Shown in pieces: positions 36,436 to 46,955 of a DNA stretch of 64,000 bases. The notes beneath the pieces were generated by a model. That model was not told the DNA's origin. It saw only the letters and a list, made by a program, of their open reading frames with translations, and searched no databases. This DNA comes from Burkholderiales bacterium (lineage in GTDB: Bacteria > Pseudomonadota > Gammaproteobacteria > Burkholderiales > Burkholderiaceae_E), in the NCBI GenBank assembly GCA_029977705.1, contig JAPOKJ010000008.1:1-64000 (forward strand), given 5' to 3'. Each line of letters opens with the position of its first letter. Position 1 is the stretch's first letter. The translations under genes were made by a program, and so were the position numbers.

Positions 36436-37572
36436 ATGGGGCGATTCCTGCAGCGACAGATCGAAACCCTTTGGTTCAACAAGCCGGCCGGCGTCTTCGG
36501 GCGCAGCCTGGCAGCCCTGCTCCATCCTTTGGCAACCCTGGCCGGACCGCGCATCGAGCGCGTCCAGTCGCAGCGTCGCAGGCAGGCGCCACCCCTGCCC
36601 CTGGTGGTGGTGGGCAACCTGCTGGCGGGCGGTGCCGGCAAGACGCCGGTGACCCTGGCCCTGGCCCTTCAGCTTCGCGATGCCGGCTGGCGTACCGGCC
36701 TGCTGAGCAGCGGTTATGGCTCGCCCGCCTACCGGCACAAGGGCCGGGCGAGCGTGCTCGGACCGCGCAGTCCGGCCGCCGCGGTGGGTGATGAAGCCGC
36801 GCTGCTGGCGCGTCGCACCGGGCTGCCGGTGGCCAGCGGCGGCGCCCGGCGGCGGGCACTCGAGGCCCTGCTCGAGGCCCACCCCGGACTGCAGGTCGTG
36901 TTGTCAGACGATGGGCTGCAGCATGCGGCCCTGCCGCGCAGTATCGAATTGTGCGTGCTCGATGCACGCGGCTTCGGCAATGGCCGGGTGCTCCCGGCCG
37001 GTCCCCTGCGCGAGCCTGTCGCCGGCCTGGCCCGGGTCGATGCGCTGATCCTGCACGAACTCGCGGACTCGCCGGAGCTGGAGCAGGCCCTGCGCCAGGC
37101 ACTGGCCGATCAGCCCGGCGCACTGGCCGAGGTCCTGGCCAAACCCCGTTTCAGGATGGGTCACGGACCGACACGGTTCATGGCCCTGCGCGACTGGCGC
37201 AAGGCCGGTGCTGCCCTGGACCCTGCGCTCGGCCTGGATGCCGCCGGCCTGCTGGCGCTTGCCGCTGGCCGCCCGATCGGGGCACTGGCTGCAACCGCCA
37301 CGCCGGAGCGCTTTTTCAACGGACTTCGGCAAGCCGGCCTGGAGGTTCGCCCCCATGCCCTGCCCGACCATGCCCCGCTGGGCGAGCGGCAATTGCGTGG
37401 CGTCGAGGAGCCCTTCATCGTGATGACCGAGAAGGACGCCGTAAAATGGCCCTCCGGGCGTGCCCAGCGCGCCTACGTGGCGGTACGCCAGCCCGAGCTG
37501 GACGAGCGCCTGCTTCCCTGGCTGCTGCAACACTGGTGCGGACATGATGACGATCGACTCCCGACTGCTTGA
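36436..37572 (+). CDS. lpxK: Tetraacyldisaccharide 4'-kinase
   Basis: Inner-membrane-associated kinase adding the 4'-phosphate of lipid A. 378 aa from the ATG before GRFLQRQIETLWF, which has GGAG nine bases upstream; a TTG at 36403 overlapping the exbD stop would add 11 residues. A membrane-associating N-terminal stretch is followed by the P-loop GNLLAGGAGKTP, SSGYG, the VGDEAALLARR motif, SDDGLQH and the late TEKDAVKW. The 3' end overlaps the Trm112-like gene by 29 bases. Confidence 0.95.
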   Translation: MGRFLQRQIETLWFNKPAGVFGRSLAALLHPLATLAGPRIERVQSQRRRQAPPLPLVVVGNLLAGGAGKTPVTLALALQLRDAGWRTGLLSSGYGSPAYRHKGRASVLGPRSPAAAVGDEAALLARRTGLPVASGGARRRALEALLEAHPGLQVVLSDDGLQHAALPRSIELCVLDARGFGNGRVLPAGPLREPVAGLARVDALILHELADSPELEQALRQALADQPGALAEVLAKPRFRMGHGPTRFMALRDWRKAGAALDPALGLDAAGLLALAAGRPIGALAATATPERFFNGLRQAGLEVRPHALPDHAPLGERQLRGVEEPFIVMTEKDAVKWPSGRAQRAYVAVRQPELDERLLPWLLQHWCGHDDDRLPTA

Positions 37573-37750
37573 CACCCTGGTGTGCCCGATCTGCAAGGTC
37601 CCCCTCAAGACTTCCCGCGGCGGCGAGGCCGAGGCGGCCTTGCCCGAAGGGGTGGAGGCCGAACTGGTGTGCCCGGCCGATCGCCTGGCCTTCCCGATCA
37701 AGGACGGCATTGCAAGAATGCTCGTCGATGAAGCCCGCAGCCTGGCCTGA
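37544..37750 (+). CDS. Trm112-family small protein (YcaR-like)
   Basis: 68 aa, Trm112/UPF0434 family. LLDTLVCPICKVPLK carries a CxxC and a third Cys sits in AELVCPADRLAFPIKDGIARML, the conserved end. In eukaryotes and archaea Trm112 activates methyltransferases; in bacteria its role is not fixed, though it is nearly always next to lpxK and kdsB, as here. Either of two tandem ATGs (37544, 37547) may start it. The reading frame overlaps the last 29 bases of lpxK. Confidence 0.93.
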   Translation: MMTIDSRLLDTLVCPICKVPLKTSRGGEAEAALPEGVEAELVCPADRLAFPIKDGIARMLVDEARSLA

Positions 37751-37759
37751 GGTCCGGCC

Positions 37760-39236
<1,477 letters not shown>

Positions 39237-39326
39237 GCCCGCATCAACGCACTGCAACAATTCCCCCGATGCGGGGCGGCGGGCCACAGCCTGAATGACC
39301 TGCGATCGAATCCCGCCTCGCTGAAG

Positions 39327-39332
39327 TAGAAT
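39327..39332 (+). promoter_or_regulatory. -10 element upstream of hppA
   Basis: TAGAAT followed by CGCGGGGTTTTT, matching the extended -10 context found elsewhere in the window. A leader of about 40 nt would remain before hppA, including the GGAGG ribosome site. Confidence 0.45.
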
Positions 39333-39380
39333 CGCGGGGTTTTTCTCTTTCTTATAAGACCCATCCTGGAGGATTCAACA

Positions 39381-41936
39381 ATGACTGGAGTCGCATCAAG
39401 CGCCATTTGGCTCGCCTTGATCTGCGGCGTTCTGGCCGTGGTCTACGGGCTCTTTACGAGCAAGTCGATCCTGAGCCTGGACGCCGGCAATGCGCGCATG
39501 CAGGAGATCGCAGCCGCGATCCAGACCGGCGCCAAGGCCTATCTGTCCAAGCAGTACCGCACCATCACCATCGTGGGCGTCATCCTGTTCATCGTGATCG
39601 CCATCGTGCCCGGCCTGGGCACCATGACCGCGATCGGTTTTGCCATCGGTGCCATCCTCTCCGGTCTGGCCGGTTTCATCGGCATGAACGTGTCAGTGCG
39701 CGCCAATGTGCGCACTACCCAGGCCGCCACGCGCGGCCTGAACGAGGCCCTGCAGGTCGCCTTCAAGGGCGGCGCCGTCACCGGCATGCTGGTGGTGGGT
39801 CTGGGCCTGCTGGGCGTGACGCTGTTCTTCTGGGTGCTGGTGGGCTCCGCCCCCCTCGGCCTGGGCAAGACGGTGTCTCTGCATGACGTCATCAAGCCCC
39901 TCATCGGACTGGCCTTCGGCTCGTCGCTGATCTCGATCTTCGCGCGTCTGGGCGGCGGCATCTTCACCAAGGGCGCCGACGTCGGCGCCGACCTGGTGGG
40001 CAAGGTTGAAGCCGGCATCCCCGAAGACGATCCCCGCAATCCTGCGGTGATCGCCGACAACGTCGGTGACAACGTCGGCGACTGCGCCGGCATGGCGGCC
40101 GACCTGTTCGAGACCTATGCCGTGACCCTGATCGCGACCATGCTGCTGGGCGCGCTGATGGTCAAGGGCGCCGAAATGCAGGGCGTGGTGTACCCGCTGG
40201 CCCTGGGCGGCATCTCGATCATCGCCTCGATCTTCGGCACCTACTTCGTGAAGGCCTCGCCCGGCATGACCAACGTCATGCCCGCGCTGTACCGCGGCCT
40301 GATCGTCGCCGGCGTGCTGGCCACGATCGCCTCGTACTTCGTCACCGGCTGGGTGTTCGGCTCGGGGGCCATCGGCGGCACCGACCTGAGCGTCAACAAG
40401 CTGTTCGGCTGCGTGCTGGTCGGCATGGTGCTCACCGGCGCGATCGTCTGGGTCACCGAGTACTACACCGGCACCCAGTACCATCCGGTCAAGTATGTGG
40501 CCCAGGCCTCGACCACGGGCCATGCCACCAACATCATCGCCGGTATCGCGGTGTCGATGAAGTCGACCGCCTACCCGGTGCTGCTGGTGTGCGCGGCCAT
40601 CCTGGCCGCCTTCAACCTGGCTGGCCTGTATGGCATTGCCACCGCTGCCACCGCCATGCTGTCGATGGCCGGCATCATCGTGGCCCTGGACGCCTACGGT
40701 CCGATCACCGACAACGCCGGTGGCATTGCCGAGATGTCCGAGTTGCCTGATTCGGTGCGCAACATCACCGACCCGCTCGACGCCGTGGGCAACACCACCA
40801 AGGCCGTGACCAAGGGCTACGCCATTGGTTCTGCCGGTCTGGCTGCCCTGGTGCTGTTCGCGGACTACACCCATGCGCTGGAGGGCGTGGGCCTGAGCAC
40901 CGCCTTCGACCTGTCTGACCACAAGGTCATCGTCGGCCTGTTCATCGGCGGCCTGATCCCCTTCCTGTTCGCCGCCATGGCGATGGAAGCGGTGGGCCGT
41001 GCGGCCGGTTCGGTCGTCGAGGAAGTGCGTCGCCAGTTCCGCGAGATCAAGGGCATCATGGAAGGCACCGCCAAGCCGGATTACTCCCGTGCCGTGGGCC
41101 TGCTGACCACCGCCGCGATCAAGGAAATGATGATCCCCTCGATCCTGCCGGTGATCATCCCGATCCTGGTGGCGGTCTTCCTGGGCCCGGCAGCCGTCGG
41201 CGGCATGCTGATGGGCACCATCGTGACCGGCCTGTTCGTGGCCATCTCGATGTGTACCGGTGGCGGTGCCTGGGACAATGCCAAGAAGTACATCGAGGAA
41301 GGTCATCATGGTGGCAAGGGTTCGGATGCCCACAAGGCAGCCGTGACCGGTGACACCGTCGGCGACCCGTACAAGGACACCGCCGGCCCCGCCGTCAACC
41401 CGCTGATCAAGATCATCAACATCGTCGCCATCCTGCTCGTGCCGGTCATGGGCTCGATCCACGGTGGCAAGCCCGGCGCTGCGGCCCATGGCGCCGCTCC
41501 GGCGGCGGCCAGCGCAGCGGCTTCGGCTTCGGCCGCGGCCGCTGCCGCCCCTGCTGCCGCACCGGCTGCGGCTGCCGAGGTCGACAAGGCGCCCGAAGTG
41601 CTCAAGGGTGCCGGTTTCCCGGAAAGTGTCAGCCTGTATTTCGACGCTGGCAAGGCTGACATGCCGGCCGACGCCACCGCGCAGCTGGCCAAGGTGGTCG
41701 AATGGGCCAAATCCGGCCCCAACACCAAGGTGGGCCTGTCCGGCTACCACGACACCACCGGTGATCCGAAAGCCAATGCCGAACTGGCCAAGAACCGTGC
41801 CCGCGCCGCCCGCGAAGCCCTGGTCAAGGCCGGTGTTCCGGAAGACCGCATGATCATGGTCAAGCCGGTCTCGATGGCCGCCGGTGGCGCGGATGACAAG
41901 CAGGCCCGTCGCGTCGACGTCTACCCTGCACAATAA
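39381..41936 (+). CDS. hppA: Membrane proton-pumping pyrophosphatase fused to a C-terminal OmpA-like domain
   Basis: H+-translocating pyrophosphatase: hydrolyses PPi and exports protons. Residues 1 to about 690 hold the multi-helix pump with the PPi-binding [38 protein letters not shown] region and the second acidic block [16 protein letters not shown]. The GNTTKA motif has Lys at the position that distinguishes the K+-independent class. Unusually, a roughly 50-residue Ala/Pro-rich linker (from about 695) leads to an OmpA_C-like domain (about 746-851) with [13 protein letters not shown] and [21 protein letters not shown]. The total of 851 aa exceeds the usual 670-720. GGAGG lies upstream of the ATG. 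Confidence 0.96.
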   Translation: MTGVASSAIWLALICGVLAVVYGLFTSKSILSLDAGNARMQEIAAAIQTGAKAYLSKQYRTITIVGVILFIVIAIVPGLGTMTAIGFAIGAILSGLAGFIGMNVSVRANVRTTQAATRGLNEALQVAFKGGAVTGMLVVGLGLLGVTLFFWVLVGSAPLGLGKTVSLHDVIKPLIGLAFGSSLISIFARLGGGIFTKGADVGADLVGKVEAGIPEDDPRNPAVIADNVGDNVGDCAGMAADLFETYAVTLIATMLLGALMVKGAEMQGVVYPLALGGISIIASIFGTYFVKASPGMTNVMPALYRGLIVAGVLATIASYFVTGWVFGSGAIGGTDLSVNKLFGCVLVGMVLTGAIVWVTEYYTGTQYHPVKYVAQASTTGHATNIIAGIAVSMKSTAYPVLLVCAAILAAFNLAGLYGIATAATAMLSMAGIIVALDAYGPITDNAGGIAEMSELPDSVRNITDPLDAVGNTTKAVTKGYAIGSAGLAALVLFADYTHALEGVGLSTAFDLSDHKVIVGLFIGGLIPFLFAAMAMEAVGRAAGSVVEEVRRQFREIKGIMEGTAKPDYSRAVGLLTTAAIKEMMIPSILPVIIPILVAVFLGPAAVGGMLMGTIVTGLFVAISMCTGGGAWDNAKKYIEEGHHGGKGSDAHKAAVTGDTVGDPYKDTAGPAVNPLIKIINIVAILLVPVMGSIHGGKPGAAAHGAAPAAASAAASASAAAAAAPAAAPAAAAEVDKAPEVLKGAGFPESVSLYFDAGKADMPADATAQLAKVVEWAKSGPNTKVGLSGYHDTTGDPKANAELAKNRARAAREALVKAGVPEDRMIMVKPVSMAAGGADDKQARRVDVYPAQ

Positions 41937-41960
41937 TCCGTCCCGACCGGGGCACAATGA

Positions 41961-41987
41961 AGGGGTGTCCAAGGGCACCCCTTTTTC
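41961..41987 (+). terminator. hppA terminator
   Basis: AGGGGTGTCC and GGCACCCCT arms around an AAG loop, followed by TTTTTC, starting 25 bases after the hppA stop. Confidence 0.85.
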
Positions 41988-42053
41988 TTGGCGCTCCGGC
42001 ACTGCCGACGCCTGTCCCCACCCTTCATCCATCCATCATCAAGGACTGACAAC

Positions 42054-42818
42054 ATGCAAATCAAGGACGCAGTCACGCTCGTGACCGGCGGTGCTTCCGG
42101 ACTAGGAGGCGCCACCACGGAAATGATCGTCCAGAACGGCGGCAAGGTGCTGATCGCCGACCTGAACGAGGCCCTGGGCAATGAAATGGTGGCCAAGCTG
42201 GGCGCCAATGCCCGCTTCGTCAAGTGCGACGTCGCATCGGAAGCCGACGGCCAGAAGGCCGTCGCTGAAGCCCTGAAAATGGGCACCCTGGTCGGTTGCA
42301 TCAACTGCGCCGGCATCGGTGGTGCACAAAAGACCGTGGGCAAGGATGGCCCGGCCGACCTGGAGAAATTCAAGAAGGTGGTCAACGTCAACCTGTTCGG
42401 CACCTTCAACATGATCCGTCTGGCTGCCCATGCCATGACCCAGAACACGCCCAACGAGGACGGTGAGCGCGGCGTGATCGTCAACACCGCATCGGTCGCC
42501 GCCTTTGACGGCCAGATCGGCCAGGCCGCCTACTCGGCCTCCAAGGGGGGCATCGTCGGCATGACCCTGCCGATCGCCCGTGACCTCGCCCGCGACGGCA
42601 TCCGCGTCGTGACCATCGCCCCCGGCCTGTTCCTGACCCCGCTGCTCAAGGGTCTGCCGCAGGAGGCGCAAGACTCGCTCGGCCGCCAGGTGCCCTTCCC
42701 CCCGCGCCTGGGCCGCCCCAACGAGTATGCGATCCTGGTCAAGCAGATCATGACCAACCCGATGCTCAATGGCGAAACCATCCGTCTGGATGGCGCCATC
42801 CGGATGGCTCCGAAGTAA
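42054..42818 (+). CDS. SDR-family 3-hydroxyacyl-CoA dehydrogenase (HSD17B10-like)
   Basis: Short-chain dehydrogenase of 254 aa related to type-10 hydroxyacyl-CoA dehydrogenase, which oxidises 3-hydroxyacyl-CoA or 2-methyl-3-hydroxybutyryl-CoA with NAD+ in fatty acid or isoleucine breakdown. The NAD-binding [18 protein letters not shown], catalytic Ser in [15 protein letters not shown] and YSASKGG are seen, and the long [19 protein letters not shown] segment is typical of this subgroup. AAGGA precedes the ATG by eight bases. Stands alone between hppA and the regulator gene. Confidence 0.9.
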   Translation: MQIKDAVTLVTGGASGLGGATTEMIVQNGGKVLIADLNEALGNEMVAKLGANARFVKCDVASEADGQKAVAEALKMGTLVGCINCAGIGGAQKTVGKDGPADLEKFKKVVNVNLFGTFNMIRLAAHAMTQNTPNEDGERGVIVNTASVAAFDGQIGQAAYSASKGGIVGMTLPIARDLARDGIRVVTIAPGLFLTPLLKGLPQEAQDSLGRQVPFPPRLGRPNEYAILVKQIMTNPMLNGETIRLDGAIRMAPK

Positions 42819-42948
42819 GCCCGCAACGACCCGACACCGGCCCGCCAGGGGGTGACAAGATCACGCCTGCCGGGTCCGTGTCACCCCGATGTCGTGGCGC
42901 CCCGAACCGATTCCGCCCAAGATTGTGACTGGTGAACAAGGAGTCGAC

Positions 42949-43446
42949 GTGCTGATCCAGAAACTCAGATTGCGGAAAGGCTGGTCGCAGGAGCAACTGG
43001 CCGAATTGAGTGGCCTGAGCGTGCGCACCATCCAGCGCATCGAGCAAGGCCACAAGGCCAGCGCGGAAACCCTGAAATCACTGGCATCGGTCTTTGAGAC
43101 CGATTTTTCCAGTCTTCAAGCGGAGTCCGACATGAACCCATCCCTTCCTGCCCGGGGCATTGCCAACGATGAGGCCCTGGCCCTGCGCCAAGTGCGACGC
43201 ATCCGGGGCTTTTACAAGCACCTGATGATCTACGTGCTGGTGATCGGAGGCCTGTGCATCTATGGGCTGCTCATCCAGCCGCTCACCGGCCGCACCAGCC
43301 ATGCCGCCTGGTGGCCCCTGTGGCCCGCCTTCGGCTGGGGCATCGGCCTGCTCGCCCATGGGCTGAGCGCCTTCGAGACCCTGCCCTTCCTTGGCGCCGA
43401 CTGGGAAAAGCGCCAGGTCGAAAAGCGCCTGGGACGCAAACTCTGA
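42949..43446 (+). CDS. XRE-type HTH protein with C-terminal 2TM domain
   Basis: 165 aa. An N-terminal Cro/CI helix-turn-helix (RKGWSQEQLAELSGLSVRTIQRIEQG) is joined to a 2TM domain with two membrane helices (HLMIYVLVIGGLCIYGLLIQPL and WWPLWPAFGWGIGLLAHGL). Such proteins are presumed membrane-tethered regulators, though targets are unknown. I choose the GTG at 42949 because AAGGAG lies five bases before it; an ATG 20 codons upstream lacks a ribosome site. A TACAATGGGGG box sits just downstream and probably belongs to the next gene. Confidence 0.88.
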   Translation: MLIQKLRLRKGWSQEQLAELSGLSVRTIQRIEQGHKASAETLKSLASVFETDFSSLQAESDMNPSLPARGIANDEALALRQVRRIRGFYKHLMIYVLVIGGLCIYGLLIQPLTGRTSHAAWWPLWPAFGWGIGLLAHGLSAFETLPFLGADWEKRQVEKRLGRKL

Positions 43447-43514
43447 GGGCGCGGCGTTTTACAATGGGGGATGCGACATGATGTTCGCGTCGCTTCGCGC
43501 GGCCCGCGGCGGAT

Positions 43515-43560
43515 TTGCCCTTCCCCGGCCTTGCCCTTCCCCGGCCTTGCCCTTCCCCTT
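43515..43560. repeat. Short tandem repeat, 16-base unit
   Basis: TTGCCCTTCCCCGGCC twice (43515-43530, 43531-43546) plus a third partial copy, between the XRE-2TM gene and the DUF442 gene. Likely replication-slippage sequence; it spaces the upstream -10 candidate from the next ATG. Confidence 0.85.
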
Positions 43561-43580
43561 TTTGACCGGCCCAGACTCCC

Positions 43581-43931
43581 ATGACCACGCCCAGCTTTCC
43601 GATCGCTCCCGTCAACAGTGGCTTTGCCACCTGCCCGCAACTGACCCCTGAGCACATGGCCGAAGTCAAGGCCCTGGGCTTCAAGTCGGTGATCAACAGC
43701 CGACCCGATGGCGAGGGCGGTCCAGAGCAGCCGCTCAATGCCGCGGTCGAAGCCGCTGCCCGAGCACTGGGGCTGGACTATGCCTACATCCCGATCCCTT
43801 CGGCCAGCCAGACCGATGCGGATATTCTTGCCATGAAGGCCGCCATCGGCCGCATGCCGCAGCCGGTCCTCGGCTTTTGCCGCAGCGGCGCGCGCATCAA
43901 GCGCCTATACGACCTGGCGCAATCGCGCTGA
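43581..43931 (+). CDS. DUF442/TIGR01244-family phosphatase-like protein
   Basis: 116-aa protein of the beta-lactamase-hydrolase-like (Blh N-terminal) family, built on a tyrosine-phosphatase-like fold. GFATCPQLTPEHM, FKSVINSRPDGEGGPEQP and the presumed active loop in LGFCRSGARIKRLY are recognisable. The Cys and Arg of the CRSGAR loop are present. Substrate unknown; some homologues are tied to sulfide or persulfide handling, which I mention only as context. The KTSC gene begins five bases after its stop, indicating co-transcription. Confidence 0.88.
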   Translation: MTTPSFPIAPVNSGFATCPQLTPEHMAEVKALGFKSVINSRPDGEGGPEQPLNAAVEAAARALGLDYAYIPIPSASQTDADILAMKAAIGRMPQPVLGFCRSGARIKRLYDLAQSR

Positions 43932-43936
43932 GCGCC

Positions 43937-44254
43937 ATGGAGCGGCGTCCCCTCAAGGGCGGTCGCCTCATCGAAGGCGGCTATGACCAGGCCGATCGCA
44001 TCCTTGAGATCGTCTTTGCCGACCTGAGCGTGCGCCGCTTCAGCGCCGTGCCGCTCGAGGTCTGGAAACGGCTGCAGGCCGCACCCAATGCAGCGGTGTA
44101 CTACGAGGACCGCATCCAGGATGAATATCCCTGGAGCCAGGCGCCCAAATTGAGCGCCCGTCCCGCGTCTGCATCCGCAGCCGCAGACGACCGCACGGGA
44201 TCGGCCAAGGCAAGGCTCGATGCGCTGTTCGGCAAGCCTGACGAGCCCGCCTGA
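43937..44254 (+). CDS. KTSC-domain small protein
   Basis: 105 aa. The first 75 residues fit the KTSC domain: GGYDQADRILEIVFADLSVRRFSAVP, LEVWKRLQAAPNAAVYYEDRIQDEYPW. The domain's name-giving Lys-Thr-Ser-Cys are not all obvious here. Its function is unknown; it has been suggested to bind RNA or act as a small modular domain. The remaining tail is Ala/Ser-rich and ends in ARLDALFGKPDEPA. Overlapping promoter signals are not visible, and it likely shares an mRNA with the DUF442 gene. Confidence 0.82.
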   Translation: MERRPLKGGRLIEGGYDQADRILEIVFADLSVRRFSAVPLEVWKRLQAAPNAAVYYEDRIQDEYPWSQAPKLSARPASASAAADDRTGSAKARLDALFGKPDEPA

Positions 44255-44326
44255 ACGCGCTCAGCTTGGACGCACTGGCTGCGGGCTTGCTTGCCTGAGT
44301 GACTCACACGTGGTATTGAACAGGGC

Positions 44327-44929
44327 ATGACCTCCTCCTGCCTTGCCCACGACGTCCTCAGGCGCGCGCGCCGATCCTCCCTGCTGCTGCCGCTTTGCAG
44401 CCTGCTGGCGCTGGCCAGCCCCGCGGCGCAAGGCGCCACGCCTCCGGCCTGCCCGGCGGTGCTGAATCACGCCCTCAAGCCGCTCATCGGTGACCAGCCC
44501 GAGAGCCTGTGCCAGCATGCCGGCAAGGTGGTGCTGGTGGTCAACACCGCCAGTGCCTGCGGTTTCACGCCGCAGTACGAAGGGCTGGAAAAGCTCTGGA
44601 AGACCTACGCCGCCCGTGGGTTGGTCGTCGTGGGCGTGCCCGCCAATGATTTCGGCCAGCAGGAAAAAGGCAGCAACCAGGAAATCGCCGCCTTCTGCAA
44701 GGCCAACTATGGCGTCAGTTTTCCAATGACCAGCAAGCTGGAGACCCCGCTTCGCCAAAGCCCCTTGTTCGCCGGCCTGATCAAGGCCACCGGCCAGGCG
44801 CCCCAATGGAACTTCCACAAGTACCTGATCGACCGCAATGGCAAGGTCATCAGCTTTGCCACCAGTGTCGAGCCGGGGGCCCAGCCCCTGGTCTCGGCGA
44901 TTGAACAGGCCCTGAAGGCACGTCCCTGA
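44327..44929 (+). CDS. Exported glutathione peroxidase family protein
   Basis: Thiol peroxidase of the glutathione peroxidase family, 200 aa, with an N-terminal signal (SSLLLPLCSLLALASPAAQGA) that directs it to the periplasm; most bacterial members lack one. Catalytic tetrad: Cys78 in NTASACGFTPQYEGLE, Gln in NDFGQQEKGSNQEI, and Trp and Asn in QWNFHKYLID. A Cys rather than selenocysteine is encoded. In the periplasm thioredoxin-like or DsbD-type donors would be more plausible than glutathione (inference). earP starts four bases after the stop. Confidence 0.92.
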   Translation: MTSSCLAHDVLRRARRSSLLLPLCSLLALASPAAQGATPPACPAVLNHALKPLIGDQPESLCQHAGKVVLVVNTASACGFTPQYEGLEKLWKTYAARGLVVVGVPANDFGQQEKGSNQEIAAFCKANYGVSFPMTSKLETPLRQSPLFAGLIKATGQAPQWNFHKYLIDRNGKVISFATSVEPGAQPLVSAIEQALKARP

Positions 44930-44933
44930 GGCG

Positions 44934-46208
44934 ATGGCCCGCGGCCTGCGCCTGCCCCCGGAGCGGGGCCTGAGCATCGACCTGTTCTGCCAGGTCATCG
45001 ACAACTTCGGAGATGCCGGCGTGTGCTGGCGCCTGGCTCGTCAATTGAGCCGGGAGCATGGCTGCCGGGTGCGCCTGATCATCGACCAGCCCGAGGTCCT
45101 GGCCCGAATGCTTCCGGCCCTGGCACGACGCCTGCAACGAGGAGGCGCACGCCACCAGAAGCGCCTGCTGCCCTGGCATATAGAGGGCGTCACGATCATC
45201 GCCTGGCGGCAGCCCTGCGGACAGGCCAAGTCCGGATCCGGACATTCGGCCCACCCGCTGCGCAAGCTGAAACCGGCCGACGCCGTGATCTCGGCCTTCG
45301 GCTGCGATCTGCCCGCCGATTATCGTGCGCGCATGCGCGGCCAGCCACGCTTCATGCAGCCGCAGGGCCAGGACGCCGCAAGCGCCTCCCGCTGGATCAA
45401 TCTCGAATACCTGAGCGCCGAGCCCTGGGTAGACAGCCATCACCTGTTGACCTCGCCGAAGAACGACGGCCTGCTGCAAACCTTTTTCTTTCCCGGTTTC
45501 AGTCCGGCCACCGGAGGCCTGCTGCGCGAGCGCGACCTGCTGCAGCGGCGTCAGGCATTCGGTCGCAACCCGGCGGCGCAAGACCGCCTGGCGCGCGACC
45601 TGGGCCTGGCGGACTTGCTGTGCGCCCGGCGCCAGGACCTGCTGCTGGTGTTCGTGTTCTGCTATCGGGATGCGCCGGTTCAGACCCTGCTCGAGGCCCT
45701 GGTCAAAGGCGCGCCCGGGCGACGCATTCACCTGCTGCTGCCCGAAGGCATGACCCTGACGCAGGAACCGGTCTCACCGGCGCCCGAGCACGCACGGGTG
45801 CACCGCATCCCGCCACTGCCGCAGGCCCGCTTCGACGAAGTGCTGTGGTGGTGTGACCTGAGCATCGTGCGCGGGGAGGACTCGCTGGTACGGGCCGTTT
45901 GGGCCGGACGGCCGATGCTCTGGCAACCCTATCCTCAGGCCGAGGCGGCCCACCTGGACAAGCTGGAGGCCTTCCTGCGCCTGCGGCCGCAGGCTGAACA
46001 GGCACCGGCACGGGCCTGGAACCAGGCACCCGCCGCCCCGCCACTGGCCGAGGCCCTGCGCCCCCTGCTGCAGACCCTGGGCGAGCCCTGGGTCAGGTCG
46101 GGCGAGCCGGCCCTCACGGCGGCGGGTGAAAGGGCCAGCAACCTGGCGGCCCATCAGGATCTGGCCTCGCAGCTGATGCGGCTGTGGTCGGCCGCTCCGC
46201 GTCGCTGA
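44934..46208 (+). CDS. earP: EF-P arginine rhamnosyltransferase
   Basis: Transfers rhamnose from dTDP-rhamnose to Arg32 of elongation factor P, which relieves ribosome stalling at polyproline. 424 aa, longer than average because of Pro/Ala-rich stretches near the C terminus. The N-terminal DLFCQVIDNFGDAGVCWRLARQL holds the catalytic Asp pair, and the donor-binding RGEDSLVRAVWAGRPMLWQPYPQ is intact. The efp gene follows 138 bases downstream and encodes Arg at position 32, supporting the call. Confidence 0.96.
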   Translation: MARGLRLPPERGLSIDLFCQVIDNFGDAGVCWRLARQLSREHGCRVRLIIDQPEVLARMLPALARRLQRGGARHQKRLLPWHIEGVTIIAWRQPCGQAKSGSGHSAHPLRKLKPADAVISAFGCDLPADYRARMRGQPRFMQPQGQDAASASRWINLEYLSAEPWVDSHHLLTSPKNDGLLQTFFFPGFSPATGGLLRERDLLQRRQAFGRNPAAQDRLARDLGLADLLCARRQDLLLVFVFCYRDAPVQTLLEALVKGAPGRRIHLLLPEGMTLTQEPVSPAPEHARVHRIPPLPQARFDEVLWWCDLSIVRGEDSLVRAVWAGRPMLWQPYPQAEAAHLDKLEAFLRLRPQAEQAPARAWNQAPAAPPLAEALRPLLQTLGEPWVRSGEPALTAAGERASNLAAHQDLASQLMRLWSAAPRR

Positions 46209-46256
46209 ACCGCGCCCTGCGCGCCCGAGCCGCTGGCCTATCGGGCGGGCGCCAGC

Positions 46257-46262
46257 TATAAT
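46257..46262 (+). promoter_or_regulatory. -10 element of the efp promoter
   Basis: Perfect TATAAT followed by CGAGGGCTTTGG; a poor -35 (TGGCCT at 46234) precedes it by 17 bases. Indicates that efp can be transcribed independently of earP. Confidence 0.6.
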
Positions 46263-46346
46263 CGAGGGCTTTGGTCAGTCGCGGCCTCGTTGCGCCCGCT
46301 CCGACCTGAACCCCGAACTGCGACGACGAACTCCCCGGAACCCCCC

Positions 46347-46907
46347 ATGAAACTCGCCCAAGAACTCCGCGCCGGCAATGTTGTGATGATCAATGGCAGC
46401 CCGATGGTCGTGCTGCGCGCCGAATACAACAAGTCCGGTCGCAACGCCGCCGTGGTCAAGGCCAAGCTGAAGAACCTGCTCAATGCCTCCGGCACCGAGA
46501 CCGTGTTCAAGGCCGACGAGAAATTCGACGTGCTGGTGCTGGACAAGAAGGAAGTGGCCTACTCGTATTTCGCCGATCCGATGTACGTCTTCATGGACAG
46601 CGAATACAACCAGTACGAGATCGAGAGCGAGTCGATGGGCGATGCCCTCAACTACCTGGATGACGGCATGCCTTGCGAAATCACCTTCTACGAAGGCCGT
46701 GCGATTTCGGTCGAGATGCCCAACAGCGTGGTCCGCGAAGTCGAGTACACCGAGCCTGCCGTGCGTGGCGATACCTCCGGCAAGGTCATGAAGCCGGCCC
46801 GCATCAAGCCCACCGGCTTCGAAATGCCCGTGCCCGCCTTCGTCGAGATCGGTGACAAGATCGAGATCGACACCCGTACCGGCGAGTACAAGGCGCGCGT
46901 CAAGTAA
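46347..46907 (+). CDS. efp: Elongation factor P
   Basis: Three-domain translation factor (186 aa) that stimulates peptide bond formation at consecutive prolines. [21 protein letters not shown] begins domain I; the modified loop reads KSGRN with Arg at residue 32, the target of EarP, rather than the lysylated Lys34 type. Domain III ends in [18 protein letters not shown]. Start ATG matches the family N terminus, although only a weak GGAA precedes it. Followed by a GCCCGCC/GGCGGGC hairpin. Confidence 0.98.
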   Translation: MKLAQELRAGNVVMINGSPMVVLRAEYNKSGRNAAVVKAKLKNLLNASGTETVFKADEKFDVLVLDKKEVAYSYFADPMYVFMDSEYNQYEIESESMGDALNYLDDGMPCEITFYEGRAISVEMPNSVVREVEYTEPAVRGDTSGKVMKPARIKPTGFEMPVPAFVEIGDKIEIDTRTGEYKARVK

Positions 46908-46914
46908 GTCTGCG

Positions 46915-46931
46915 GCCCGCCCCCGGCGGGC
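46915..46931 (+). terminator. Terminator-like hairpin after efp
   Basis: GCCCGCC-CCC-GGCGGGC perfect stem with a three-base loop, eight bases after the efp stop, followed by TTGCTC. No T run. Same design as the hairpin after the hemerythrin gene. Confidence 0.55.
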
Positions 46932-46955
46932 TTGCTCACGGTGTGGAACCCGGCC

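Noticed and set aside
37440-37452. TAAAATGGCCC as a promoter for trm112-kdsB inside lpxK
   Set aside because: No -35, inside a coding region, and the genes are tightly overlapped with lpxK; read-through from exbB is sufficient.
39693-42032. A 779-codon open frame antisense to hppA
   Set aside because: Very rich in His, Gly, Asp and Gln, as expected of the complement of a membrane protein gene; no domain or ribosome site.
43515-43560. Tandem repeat considered as a CRISPR fragment
   Set aside because: Units are contiguous without spacers and only 16 bases long; no cas genes.
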